A stretch of 64,000 nt of DNA from Terrabacter terrigena (GCF_042676085.1 NZ_JBHTKH010000006.1:1-64000); one strand, 5' to 3'. Counted from the first letter of the stretch, positions 44,313 through 58,174 are shown. Notes: a model not told the origin generated them from the letters alone. Numbers and translations: made by a program.

Positions 44313-45182
44313 ATGACGCCCACGACGCCCGGGCCCGACCGGCTCGACGAGCACGGGGACGAGATCGAGGACCACGACCGCGGCCTCTCCTTCGACCTGC
44401 AGACCCTGGTGGACCGACGGCGCGCCCTGACCCTCTTCGGGGGCCTGGGCGTGGCCGGGGCGCTCGCCGCGTGCAGCACCGCGGCGACCCCGTCCTCGTC
44501 GGGAGCGGGCTCGGCCAGCTCCACCCCGACGGCCACGGGCGGCAGCAGGGGCGGGGCCCTGGTCGAGGCTCCGGACGAGACGGCAGGACCCTTCCCGGGC
44601 GACGGGTCCAACGGCCAGGACGTGCTCGACGACTCGGGGATCGTGCGGCAGGACATCCGCAGCAGCATCGGCACGTCCACGAGGACGGCCGTGGGCGTTC
44701 CCCTCACCATCAAGCTCACCGTGAAGGACCTCGCGACGAGCTCGGCCCTCGTCGGGGCCGCCGTCTACGTCTGGCACTGCGACCGCGACGGGCTCTACTC
44801 GATGTACAGCCAGGGGGCGGAGAACGAGAACTACCTGCGGGGCGTGCAGGCCACCGACGACTCCGGCACCGCGACGTTCACCTCCGTCTACCCCGGCTGC
44901 TACGCCGGTCGCTGGCCGCACGTTCACTTCGAGGTCTACGCGAAGGTCGAGGACGCCACCTCGAGCGGGCCCATCGTGAAGACGTCGCAGATCGCGCTGC
45001 CCCAGGCGGCCTGCGAGGCGGTCTACGCGACGGGCGGCTACGAGCAGAGCGTCGGCAACCTGTCGCAGGTGAGCCTCGAGCGCGACAACGTCTTCGGCGA
45101 CGACGGGGGAGTGCACCAGCTCGCCACCATGTCGGGCAGCGGCTCGACCGGCTACGTCGCCGCCCTCACCATCGCCGTCTGA
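44313..45182 (+). CDS. Secreted intradiol ring-cleavage dioxygenase-like lipoprotein
   Basis: 289 residues. The export signal has consecutive arginines (RRRALTLFGG, 35-44) and ends in a lipobox at C54 (ALAAC), so it may be a Tat-exported lipoprotein. A Ser/Thr linker leads to a beta-sandwich like protocatechuate 3,4-dioxygenase. Candidate iron ligands are the Tyr in AAVYVWHCDRDGLYSMY and the His pair in GRWPHVHFEVY. Intradiol enzymes open catechol rings; extracytoplasmic members are poorly understood. It follows aroQ by 105 bp but need not share its operon. Convergent with helD, 11 bp between stops. Activity is unproven. Confidence 0.82.
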   Translation: MTPTTPGPDRLDEHGDEIEDHDRGLSFDLQTLVDRRRALTLFGGLGVAGALAACSTAATPSSSGAGSASSTPTATGGSRGGALVEAPDETAGPFPGDGSNGQDVLDDSGIVRQDIRSSIGTSTRTAVGVPLTIKLTVKDLATSSALVGAAVYVWHCDRDGLYSMYSQGAENENYLRGVQATDDSGTATFTSVYPGCYAGRWPHVHFEVYAKVEDATSSGPIVKTSQIALPQAACEAVYATGGYEQSVGNLSQVSLERDNVFGDDGGVHQLATMSGSGSTGYVAALTIAV

Positions 45183-45193
45183 TCCGGCCGCAC

Positions 45194-47242
45194 TCAGGAC
45201 AGCTCGGCGGGGAGGGGCTCGGCGTGCACGATGGTCAGCTCGGAGACGGCTCGCGTCAGCACGACGTAGAGGCGGCGCAGACCGGTGCGCTCGTCGGGCT
45301 CGGCCGCCGCGATGGCGCTGGGCTCGACGACCACGGTGCGGTCGAACTCCAGGCCCTTGGCCACGCTCGCCGGCACGACCTCGACCTGACGGTCCTCGTC
45401 GTCGCCGTGGTCGACGTCGAGGCGCCCGTGCGGCACCGACGCCGCGGCCAGGGCCGCCGACACGGCCTCGACGGAGTCGTCGGCGGCGATGACACCGACG
45501 GAGCCGGGTGCCGCCGCGGCCGTCTCGACGGCACGCACCACCTCCGCGTGCAGGTCGTCCCGGGTGGCGGGTCGCAGCTCGAGCCGGCCCGGGTTCTCGC
45601 GCACCGACACCGGGGCGCCGAGGCCCGGCGCCATGTGCGGCAGCAGGCGAGCGGCGTACTCGATGACGACGGCCGGCACGCGGAAGCCGCGGTCGAGCAC
45701 GACGAGGTCGTGGTCCGCCTTGCCGAGGTGGCGCATGGCGTCGTCCCACGAGCCGGTCGCCCACGGCGTCGTGCCCTGGGCGATGTCGCCGAGAACCGTG
45801 ACGGAGCCGGTGGAGGCTCGTCGCCCGACGGCACGCAGCTGCATCGGCGAGAGGTCCTGGGCCTCGTCGAGCACGACGTGCCCGAGGCTCGGAACGCGGC
45901 GCAGCACGTCGTCGACCTCGTCGAGCAGCGCCATGTCGGCACGCGACCAGCGCGCGGCCCCCTTCGTGCGGGCGGCCTTGTCCCACAGCAGCATCGCCTG
46001 CTCGTCGGCAGTGAGGTCGTCGCCGGCGGCCTCCCCCAACGTGTCCGCGTCGGAGAGCAGCCGGTGCAGCACGCCGTGAGGGTCGAGGGCGGGCCAGACG
46101 CTCGCGACGTACTTCTTGACGGCGGGCGACCTGGCGACGGCGTCCTGCACGCGGTCGTCGGGGGCCTCGCCCGAACGCTCCATCTCGAGGAGCACGTGGT
46201 GCGCGAGCCGCTGGGGGAGCAGGTCGCGCGCAGCCGAGTAGCGCACGCCCCGGGCGGCCAGCTCGTCGAGGATCCCCTTCACCTCGTATGCCGGCACGCG
46301 CCACTTGCGCACGCCGCGCGGCACCACGAGCGCCTCGGACGGGCGCACCACGTGCGACCAGACGGCGCGGTGCAGGACCGCTGCGAGGCGGGCGTCGCCC
46401 TTGAGGGTCGCGACGTCGGCCGGCTCGTCGGCGCGCACCCGGCCGTGCTCCAGGAGCGTCTCGATCGTGGCGTGCCCGACCCGCACCTCGCCGAGAGACG
46501 GGAGCACCGCGCCGATGTGGTCGAGGAAGGCGCGGTTCGGACCGACGACCAGGACGCCCGACCGGTCGAGGCGCTCGCGGAACGAGTAGAGCAGCCAGGC
46601 CGCGCGGTGCAGGCCCACTGCCGTCTTCCCGGTGCCGGGGGCGCCCTGCACGCAGACGCTCACGGTGACGTCGCTGCGCACGATCTCGTCCTGCTCGGGC
46701 TGGATCGTCGAGACGATGTCGCGCATGGGGCCGGTGCGCGGGCGCTCGATCTCGGCGGCGAGCAGCGAGCCGGCGGTGGACCCTGCCTCGGGCTGCTCAG
46801 ACGCGCGGAGGTTCTCGTCCTCGAACGCGGTCAGGCGCCCGCGGTCGACCCCGAACCGTCGACGCAGCACGACGTCCATCGGGTCGATGGGCGACGCGCG
46901 GTAGAAGGCGGTCGAGATCGGCGCGCGCCAGTCGACGACGACTGCGTCGCCGGCCTCGTCGGAGACGTGGCGCCGCCCGATGTGGAACTGCTCGGCGGGG
47001 CCGCCGGCCGGCTCGACGTCGATGCGGCCGAAGAAGAGCGTCGTGCGCGGGTCGTCCTGCAGCGAGGCGATGCGTCGTGCCAGCACCCGGCCGAGCACCT
47101 CGCCCGAGACGGCGTCGCTCGCCTTCGACGCGTCGAGCGACTCGGCCAGCCTGCGCATCCTGGCCAGCTGCTCCCGCGCGTCGTCGAGATGGGCCTGCTC
47201 GCGGGCGAGCTCGCCGGTGAGGTCGGTGTCGAGCGCAGGCAC
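45194..47242 (-). CDS. helD: HelD-family RNA polymerase recycling ATPase
   Basis: 682 residues. A coiled-coil N-terminus (about 10-45) is followed by VVVDWRAPISTAFYRASP. Walker A is GAPGTGKT at 200-207, and LDEAQDLSPMQL (Walker B/II) and VLDRGFRVPAVVIEYA come later. HelD proteins pry RNA polymerase from nucleic acid using ATP. It is clearly distinct from the HelR-type protein at 17428-19584 and lacks an RAE upstream. GTG 47242 has AAAGG 7 nt upstream and is preferred over GTG 47269. Substrate role is from the family. Confidence 0.85.
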   Translation of the reverse strand: MPALDTDLTGELAREQAHLDDAREQLARMRRLAESLDASKASDAVSGEVLGRVLARRIASLQDDPRTTLFFGRIDVEPAGGPAEQFHIGRRHVSDEAGDAVVVDWRAPISTAFYRASPIDPMDVVLRRRFGVDRGRLTAFEDENLRASEQPEAGSTAGSLLAAEIERPRTGPMRDIVSTIQPEQDEIVRSDVTVSVCVQGAPGTGKTAVGLHRAAWLLYSFRERLDRSGVLVVGPNRAFLDHIGAVLPSLGEVRVGHATIETLLEHGRVRADEPADVATLKGDARLAAVLHRAVWSHVVRPSEALVVPRGVRKWRVPAYEVKGILDELAARGVRYSAARDLLPQRLAHHVLLEMERSGEAPDDRVQDAVARSPAVKKYVASVWPALDPHGVLHRLLSDADTLGEAAGDDLTADEQAMLLWDKAARTKGAARWSRADMALLDEVDDVLRRVPSLGHVVLDEAQDLSPMQLRAVGRRASTGSVTVLGDIAQGTTPWATGSWDDAMRHLGKADHDLVVLDRGFRVPAVVIEYAARLLPHMAPGLGAPVSVRENPGRLELRPATRDDLHAEVVRAVETAAAAPGSVGVIAADDSVEAVSAALAAASVPHGRLDVDHGDDEDRQVEVVPASVAKGLEFDRTVVVEPSAIAAAEPDERTGLRRLYVVLTRAVSELTIVHAEPLPAELS

Positions 47243-47269
47243 GGGCAGACCTTTCTGAGGCAGAAGCAC

Positions 47270-47472
47270 ACCGAGTGGTCACGACGCACCGGGGCCGGGG
47301 GAACGGGTCAGAGTACACCGGCGTCGGGGGCCGACGGTCGGTGCGATTCCGCGATCCGGTGGCCGCGCGGCTAGACTCGTGCGGCAACTCCCCAAGTCAA
47401 GAACGTCCGGGGCTGCGGCGTGCCCGTCGGCGCGCGCCGGGCCGGCCGGCATACGAAGGTGGACACACAACG
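47270..47472 (+). promoter_or_regulatory. efp upstream region with TAGACT -10
   Basis: The 203 bp hold no gene. TAGACT at 47372-47377 is the likely -10 of efp, leaving a leader of about 90 nt that includes one CGGCATAC octamer (47447-47454). AAGGTGG (47456-47462) is the probable ribosome-binding site. No -35 resembling TTGACA is evident at the right spacing. Confidence 0.4.
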
Positions 47473-48036
47473 ATGGCAACGACCAACGACCTGAAGAACG
47501 GCATGGTGCTCAACATCGAGGGACAGCTCTGGTCCGTCGTCGAGTTCCAGCACGTCAAGCCCGGCAAGGGGCCGGCCTTCGTGCGCACCAAGCTCAAGGC
47601 CGTTCTCTCCGGCAAGGTCGTCGACAAGACGTTCAACGCCGGCACCAAGGTCGAGACGAGCAACGTCGACAAGCGCACGATGCAGTACCTCTACAAGGAC
47701 GGCACCGACTTCGTCTTCATGGACACCGACACCTACGACCAGCTGCACGTGTCCGAGACCGTCGTCGGTGACGCCGCGAACTACCTCCTCGAGAACCAGA
47801 ACGCCATCGTCGCCACCAACGAGGGCCTGCCGCTCTACGTCGAGCTGCCCGCGTCGGTCGTCCTCGAGATCACACACACCGAGCCGGGCCTGCAGGGCGA
47901 CCGCTCGACCGGCGGCACCAAGCCGGCGACCCTCGAGACCGGCGCCCAGATCAACGTGCCGCTCTTCCTCGAGTCCGGCACCAAGGTCAAGGTCGACACC
48001 CGCGACGGGTCGTACCTCGGCCGCGTCAACGACTGA
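47473..48036 (+). CDS. efp: Translation elongation factor P
   Basis: 187 residues in three beta-barrel domains. The tip loop reads HVKPGKGPAFV; the PGKGP palindrome is the actinobacterial form reported to work without lysine modification. The C-terminal signature VDTRDGSYLGRVND is intact. EF-P relieves ribosome stalling at polyproline. ATG 47473 gives MATTNDLKNGMVLNIEGQLW. nusB follows after 16 bp. Confidence 0.97.
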   Translation: MATTNDLKNGMVLNIEGQLWSVVEFQHVKPGKGPAFVRTKLKAVLSGKVVDKTFNAGTKVETSNVDKRTMQYLYKDGTDFVFMDTDTYDQLHVSETVVGDAANYLLENQNAIVATNEGLPLYVELPASVVLEITHTEPGLQGDRSTGGTKPATLETGAQINVPLFLESGTKVKVDTRDGSYLGRVND

Positions 48037-48052
48037 GCGGACGCGAACTCCC

Positions 48053-48466
48053 TTGGCAGCACGCAGCAAGGCCCGCACGCGGGCACTCGACATCCTCTTC
48101 GAGGCGGACCAGCGCGGGATGAACGCCGAGGCGCTCCTCGACGAGCGCCTGCGCGACCGTGAGTCGCGGGCGGCCAACAACCCCTACACCGCCGACCTCG
48201 TGCGGGGTGTCGTGGGCCGCTGGAACGACATCAACGGCGCCCTGACCGACTACAGCCAGGGCTGGACCCTCGACCGCATGCCCGCCGTCGACCGCGCCAT
48301 CCTGCGGCTCGGTGCGTGGGAGGTGCTGTGGAACGACGAGATCCCCGACGCCGTGGCGATCGCCGAGGCCGTGGCGCTCGCGACCGAGCTGTCCACCGAC
48401 GAGTCGCCGGCCTTCGTCAACGGGCTGCTCGCCCGGCTCGCCGAGGTCAAGGCCACCATCGTCTGA
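48053..48466 (+). CDS. nusB: Transcription antitermination factor NusB
   Basis: 137 residues, all-helical. AARSKARTRALDILFEADQRG is the Arg-rich boxA RNA-binding start; later motifs are DRMPAVDRAILRLGAWEVLW, IPDAVAIAEAVALATELSTDESPAFVNGLL. It acts in rRNA antitermination with NusE. TTG 48053 is the only start giving a standard N-terminus; its ribosome-binding site is poor, so coupling to efp translation is likely. Confidence 0.94.
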   Translation: MAARSKARTRALDILFEADQRGMNAEALLDERLRDRESRAANNPYTADLVRGVVGRWNDINGALTDYSQGWTLDRMPAVDRAILRLGAWEVLWNDEIPDAVAIAEAVALATELSTDESPAFVNGLLARLAEVKATIV

Positions 48467-48488
48467 CGAGCGTGCACCTTCGCCACGG

Positions 48489-48510
48489 AGCCACCCGTTC
48501 GCGGGTGGCT
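48489..48510 (+). terminator. Terminator after nusB, UUCG tetraloop
   Basis: AGCCACCCG (48489-48497) pairs with CGGGTGGCT (48502-48510) around a TTCG tetraloop, 22 nt past the nusB stop. It separates efp-nusB from the pyr operon. No T-run. Confidence 0.7.
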
Positions 48511-48720
48511 TCGTCGCGTCCCGGCCACATCGTGTACGCGTTGGGCTGGCTCCCGACGGGGACTGAACCGACGGACCGCCACGACGTGGCGGCCTCCTGA
48601 GGTCCCGGCACCAGCAGCCCGGTTCGTGGCGGTCCGTCGGCGCGTGGCGGGCGACGTGCCGAGGGCTGGACCGGTGTCGGGGCGCCGTGTCGTCGGCGTT
48701 ACACTCGGCGGCGAAGACAT
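48511..48720 (+). other. Intergenic DNA between nusB terminator and the pyr leader
   Basis: About 210 bp without a recognisable gene. In Streptomyces the developmental regulator bldD occupies this slot between nusB and pyrR; nothing like it is present here. The promoter of the pyr operon should lie in the distal part, but I cannot pick it with confidence. Confidence 0.5.
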
Positions 48721-48755
48721 CCTTTAACCACCGTCCTGTGAGGCGGGGAAGGAGG
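48721..48755 (+). promoter_or_regulatory. PyrR-binding RNA site overlapping the pyrR ribosome-binding site
   Basis: GTCCTGTGAGG (48733-48743) matches the PyrR binding-loop core (UCC-N-G-N-GAGG). It can form a hairpin with CCG (48731-48733) pairing CGG (48744-48746). A lower stem of CCTT (48721-48724) with AAGG (48749-48752) would cover the AAGGAGG ribosome-binding site (48749-48755). That geometry indicates translational repression by PyrR-UMP, as described for mycobacteria, rather than the Bacillus attenuator. Confidence 0.78.
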
Positions 48756-48765
48756 TCCAGCGGCT

Positions 48766-49364
48766 GTGACCTGCCCTGACCTGAGTGCATCTGCCCAGTC
48801 ATCGACCGATCGCTCGAGCATCCCCGACGACGCTCGCGACGTGATGACCGAAGGGGACGTCTCCCGGGCGCTACGGCGCATCGGACACGAGATCCTCGAA
48901 CGCAACAAGGGCAGCGAGGGCCTGGTGCTCCTCGGCATCCCCTCACGCGGCGTCCCGCTCGCCCGCCGCCTCGCGGCCGGCATCGAGCAGGTCGAGGGCC
49001 GCCCGGTGCCCGTCGGCGAGCTCGACATCACGCTCCACCGCGACGACCTGCGCCGCAACCCGGTGCGCACGGCCCACCGGTCGCGCATCCCCGACGGCGG
49101 CATCGACGACAAGGTCGTCGTCCTCGTCGACGACGTGCTCTACTCCGGCCGCACCATCCGGGCCGCGCTCGACGCGCTGTCCGAGCTGGGCAGGCCCCGG
49201 GCCGTGCGCCTCGCGGTGCTCGTCGACCGCGGGCACCGCGAGCTGCCGATCCGTGCCGACCACGTCGGCAAGAACCTCCCGACCTCGCGCGAGGAGCGGG
49301 TGCACGTGCGGGTCGCCGAGGTCGACGGGCTCGACGTGGTCCGCATCAGCGGCGGTGAGGCCCG

Positions 49365-49368
<4 letters not shown>
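48766..49368 (+). CDS. pyrR: Bifunctional pyr operon regulator / uracil phosphoribosyltransferase PyrR
   Basis: 200 residues. The PRPP-binding motif is KVVVLVDDVLYSGRTIRAALDAL; GIPSRGVPLA and ELDITLHRDD are PyrR-specific. An extra N-terminal stretch of about 25 residues precedes the conserved DVMTEGDVSRALRRIGHEI. GTG 48766 lies 10 nt after AAGGAGG. PyrR binds the leader RNA when UMP/UTP is high. First gene of a fully overlapping operon; its stop overlaps pyrB. Confidence 0.96.
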
Positions 49369-50368
<1,000 letters not shown>

Positions 50369-50372
<4 letters not shown>

Positions 50373-51706
50373 ACCGCCTCGTGATCCGCGGCGCCCGACT
50401 GCTCGGTGCCGACGCGGCCGACCTGCTCGTCGAGGACGGCGTCATCACCGAGGTGGGCTCGGTCTCGGCGCCCCCCGACGCCGAGGTGCTCGACGCCGAC
50501 GGTCTCGTCGCCCTGCCCGGCCTCGTCGACCTCCACGTGCACCTGCGCGAGCCAGGACGCGAGGACGCCGAGACCATCGCCACCGGCTCGGCGGCCGCCG
50601 CTGCCGGCGGGTTCACCGCCGTCTTCGCCATGGCCAACACCAGCCCGGTCACCGACACCGCCGAGGCAGCCGAGCGCGTGCTCGACCTCGGTCGTGCCTG
50701 TGGCCTCACCGAGGTCGTGCCCGTCGGCGCGGTGACGAAGGGACTCGAGGGCGCCGAGCTCGCCGAGCTCGGCCTGATGGCCCGCTCGCGCGCCAGGGTG
50801 CGCGTCTTCAGCGACGACGGCCACTGCGTGCACGACGCGCGCATCATGCGGCGCGCCCTCGAGTACATCAAGCCCTTCGGGGGCGTCATCAGCCAGCACG
50901 CGCAGGACCCGCGCCTCGCCGGCCGCGAGGCCTGCTGCCACGAGGGCGAGGTCTCCGGACGGCTCGGGCTGCCCGGGTGGCCGGGCATCGCCGAGGAGTC
51001 GGTCGTCGCCCGCGACGTCATGCTCGCCCGCCACACCGGCTCGCGCGTCCACGTCGCGCACGTCTCCACGGCCGGCACGGTCGAGGTGATCCGCTGGGCG
51101 AAGGCGCAGGGCATCGACGTCACCGCGGAGGTGACGCCGCACCACCTGGCCCTCACCACCGACCTGCTGCTCGGCTACGACCCCGTCTACAAGGTCAACC
51201 CGCCGCTGCGCCCCACGGAGGACGTCGAGGCGCTGCGTGCGGGCCTGGCCGACGGCACGATCGACGCCGTCGCCACCGACCACGCGCCGCACGCGCGCCA
51301 CGACAAGGAGCACGCCTTCGTCGACGCGGCGTTCGGCATGCTCGGGCTCGAGACGGCGCTCTCCGTCGTCAGCGACGTGATGGTGCACGGCGGCCTGCTC
51401 GACTGGGCCGGCGTGGCACGGGTCATGTCCGCCTCACCGGCTCGTATCGGCGGGCTGGCCCACCAGGGGAGGGGACTCGCCGTCGGCAGCACCGCCCACA
51501 TCACGCTCGTCGACCCCGACCGCAAGGTCACGGTCGATGCCGCCGCGAGCCGCAGCCGCTCGCGCAACAACCCGTGGCACGGGCGCACCCTGCGCGGAGC
51601 CGTCGAGGCGACGGTCTTCGCGGGACGCCTGACCCACGACGTCCGCAACGGAGCGGGCAACCGACGAGAACTGACGAACGCGACGACCTCAGGGGCAGAC
51701 CTGTGA
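50369..51706 (+). CDS. pyrC: Dihydroorotase
   Basis: 445 residues, class I amidohydrolase. Metal site DLHVHLREPG, then MANTSPVTD, further His ligands in ISQHAQD and VHVAHVSTAG, and the catalytic Asp in VATDHAPHA. It closes carbamoyl-aspartate to dihydroorotate. ATG 50369 overlaps pyrB. carA follows with GTGA overlap; the small membrane-protein gene that lies between pyrC and carA in mycobacteria and Streptomyces is missing. Confidence 0.96.
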
Positions 51707-52922
51707 CGACCCAGACACCGCTGACCGTACCCACCCGCGACGGGCACCCGGGCCGCACCCGCGTGGGCGCCGTCCTCGTGCTCGAGGACGGCCGCGCGTT
51801 CCGCGGCGCCTCCTACGGGGCCCTCGGCGAGACGGTGGGCGAGGCGGTCTTCTCGACCGGCATGACCGGTTACCAGGAGACCCTCACCGACCCCAGCTAC
51901 CACCGCCAGGTCATCGTCATGACGGCGCCGCACGTGGGTAACACCGGCGTCAACACCGAGGACGACGAGAGCACCCGCATCTGGGCCGCCGGCTACGTCG
52001 TGCGCGACCCCGCGATCCGTGCGTCGAACTGGCGCGCCACCCGCGACCTCGAGGACGAGCTCGCCGAGCAGCGCGTCGTCGGCATCTGCGACATCGACAC
52101 CCGCGCGCTGACCCGTCACCTGCGTGAGCGCGGCGCCATGCGCGTGGGCATCTTCAGCGGCGACGCCGCCGCCCGACCCGAGGGCGAGCTGCTCGACGCC
52201 GTGCGCACGAGCCCGCAGATGGCGGGCGCCGCGCTCGCGGCCGAGGTCACCACGAGCGAGCCGTATGCCGTGCCGGCCGTCGGCGAGAAGCGCTTCACGG
52301 TCGCGGCCGTCGACCTCGGCATCAAGGCGATGACGCCGCAGCTCATGGCCCAGCGCGGCATCGAGGTGCACGTGCTGCCCGCCACCGCGACGATCGACGA
52401 CGTGCTCGCCGTGGGGGAGTCCGGGCCTGACGGGGTCTTCTTCTCCAACGGCCCGGGTGACCCGGCCAGCGCCGAGCACGAGGTGACGTTGCTGCGGGAG
52501 GTGCTCGACCGCGGGCTGCCGTTCTTCGGCATCTGCTTCGGCAACCAGCTGCTCGGCCGCGCGCTCGGCTTCGGCACCTACAAGCTGAAGTACGGCCACC
52601 GCGGCATCAACCAGCCCGTCATGGACCGCACGACCGGCAAGGTCGAGGTCACCGCGCACAACCATGGCTTCGCCGTCGACGCGCCCCTCGACAAGGACAG
52701 CGACACGGCATACGGCCGCGTGCGCGTCTCGCACGTCTGCCTCAACGACGACGTCGTGGAGGGTCTGGAATGCCTTGACCTGCCGGCCTACTCGGTGCAG
52801 TACCACCCCGAGGCCGCCGCCGGCCCGCACGACGCCGCCTACCTCTTCGACCGCTTCGTGGAGCTCATGACCAACAGACAGACCACCCACCAGCAGATCT
52901 CGGCGAGCGAGGGGACCCTCTG

Positions 52923-52923
<1 letters not shown>
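51703..52923 (+). CDS. carA: Carbamoyl-phosphate synthase small subunit
   Basis: 406 residues. The N-terminal domain carries GETVGEAVFSTGMTGYQETLTDPSY. The C-terminal glutaminase has FFSNGPGDPAS, nucleophile Cys in FGICFGNQLLGRA, and His/Glu in VQYHPEAAAGPHD. It supplies ammonia to CarB for both pyrimidine and arginine synthesis. GTG 51703 overlaps pyrC; the stop shares one base with carB (TGATG). Confidence 0.97.
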
Positions 52924-56251
<3,328 letters not shown>

Positions 56252-56255
<4 letters not shown>

Positions 56256-57166
56256 CCGGCCCCGTGACCAGAGCCGTGACCGACCGCACGATGCGCGCCC
56301 GCGTGACCCAGGAGGTCGCCGAGGTGATCGCGACCCGACGCGTGGGCGCGTACCAGCACATCACGCTCGTCGCCCCCGGGGTCGCCGAGCTCGCCCGGCC
56401 CGGGCAGTTCGTCGCGCTCGGCGTCGGCGGTGAGTCCTCCGGCACCCTGCTGCGCCGCTCGTTCTCGATCCACAGGGTGAGCCCGAGCGGCACCTACGGC
56501 GGCACCGTCGAGATCGTCGTCTCGGCCGTCGGCGCCGGCACCCGGTGGATCGTCGAGCGCGTGCCGCACGACACCATCGACGTCGTCGGTCCGCTCGGCA
56601 AGGCGTTCCCGCTGCCCACCGACCCGGTCGCGTGTGTGCTCGTCGGTGGCGGCTACGGCAGCGCCCCGCTGTTCTGGCTGGCCGGCGAGCTGCGCGAGCG
56701 CGGCTGCCACGTCGAGATGGTGCTCGGGGCCGCCAGGGAGGACCGCCTCTTCGGCGTCGTCGAGGCGCGGCGCAGCTGCGACGGTGTCACGGTCACCACC
56801 GACGACGGTTCGGCCGGCCAGCAGGGCTGGGTCAGCGACGTGCTGCCCGACGTCATCGACCGCACGAAGGCCGCCGTCGTCTACGGCTGCGGCCCGATGG
56901 GCATGCTCGAGGCGATCACGCGGGTGGCGCAGGCGCACGACGCGGTGGCGCAGGTGGCCGTCGAGGAGTCGATGGCCTGTGGCGTCGGGGTCTGCATGAC
57001 GTGTGTCATGCCCGTGGTGGGCTCCGACGGGCGTACGCGCATGGTGCGCTCCTGCGTCGAGGGGCCCGTGTTCCGGGGTGACCGGGTCCGCTGGGACGCC
57101 TTCGACGGAGGGCACGCGCGGGTCCCGGACGATGCAGTGGGCGCGCCGAAGGTGGGTGGGCACTGA
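56252..57166 (+). CDS. pyrK: Dihydroorotate dehydrogenase electron-transfer subunit (PyrK)
   Basis: 304 residues. The flavin domain holds LLRRSFSIHRV, the NAD domain VLVGGGYGSAPLFWLA, and the [2Fe-2S] cluster Cys set is C-x4-C-x2-C-x16-C in ACGVGVCMTCVMPVVG...RSCVEGPVF. It passes electrons from PyrD to NAD. Many actinobacteria instead use a quinone-linked class 2 enzyme. The N-terminus has three similar VTGP/VTRA/VTDR units. GTG 56252 overlaps carB. Confidence 0.94.
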
Positions 57167-58116
57167 TGGTCGACCTCTCCGTGGACCTCGGCGGCGGCCA
57201 CCGCCTGCCCAACCCCCTCATGACCGCGTCCGGCTGCGCCGCGAACGGCAAGGAGCTGCACCGCTTCTTCGACGTCTCCGACATCGGTGCGTTCGTCACG
57301 AAGTCGGTCATGGCCGAGCCGCGCTCGGGGCGTGGCACTCCGCGCATGGCCGAGACACCCTCCTGCATGCTCAACTCGATCGGCCTGCAGGGGCCCGGCA
57401 TCGAGGCCTTCGTCGACGAGGACCTGCCCTGGCTGCAGTCAGTCGGCGCGCGCGTCCTGCCCTCGATCGCGGGCAGCTCGAGCACCGAGTACGCCCACGT
57501 GGCCGCGACCCTGCGGGCGAGCCGGTCCTTCGACGCCGTCGTCGGCGTCGAGGTCAACATCTCGTGCCCCAACGTCGCGAACCGGGGCCTCGTCTTCGCC
57601 TGCGACCCGTTGGCGTCGGCCAAGGTCATCGCCCTGGTGCGCGAGCAGCTGCCGCGCGACATCCCGGTCTTCGCCAAGCTGAGCCCCGACGTCACCGACA
57701 TCACCGCTATCGCGGCCGCGTGCGTCAAGGCCGGCGCCGACGGCCTGACCATGATCAACACGCTCCTGGGCATGGTCATCGACACCGACCGGATGCGTCC
57801 GCAGCTCGGCGGCGTCACCGGCGGCTTGTCGGGGCCGGGCATCAGGCCGGTCGCGGTGCGGGCGATCTGGCAGGTGCGACAGGCGATGTTCGAGGGCCGC
57901 ATCCCCACCGTGCCCATCATCGGCGTCGGAGGAGTGCGCACCGGCCGCGACGCCCTGGAGCTGGTCGCCGCCGGGGCCAGCGCGATCCAGGTCGGGACCG
58001 TGGTCTTCAACGACCCGTCCGCGCCCGTCCGGGTGCTGCGCGAGCTGTGCGAGCTGCTCGAGGCCAAGGGTTACGACCGCTTCACCGACGCCGTCGCCGT
58101 CGCCCACGGCCGCTGA
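57166..58116 (+). CDS. pyrD: Dihydroorotate dehydrogenase, class 1B catalytic subunit
   Basis: 316 residues, FMN TIM barrel. LPNPLMTASGCAANG, the catalytic-base Cys in VNISCPNVANRG, KLSPDVTDI, and the phosphate-binding IIGVGGVRTGRDALELVAAGASAIQVGT. The Cys base and the adjacent pyrK define class 1B. ATG 57166 overlaps the pyrK stop by one base. Confidence 0.96.
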   Translation: MVDLSVDLGGGHRLPNPLMTASGCAANGKELHRFFDVSDIGAFVTKSVMAEPRSGRGTPRMAETPSCMLNSIGLQGPGIEAFVDEDLPWLQSVGARVLPSIAGSSSTEYAHVAATLRASRSFDAVVGVEVNISCPNVANRGLVFACDPLASAKVIALVREQLPRDIPVFAKLSPDVTDITAIAAACVKAGADGLTMINTLLGMVIDTDRMRPQLGGVTGGLSGPGIRPVAVRAIWQVRQAMFEGRIPTVPIIGVGGVRTGRDALELVAAGASAIQVGTVVFNDPSAPVRVLRELCELLEAKGYDRFTDAVAVAHGR

Positions 58117-58174
58117 AGGCCGCTGACGGCCGGCCACCCCTGCACCTTCCACGACCGCGGAGCGGAGAACGACC

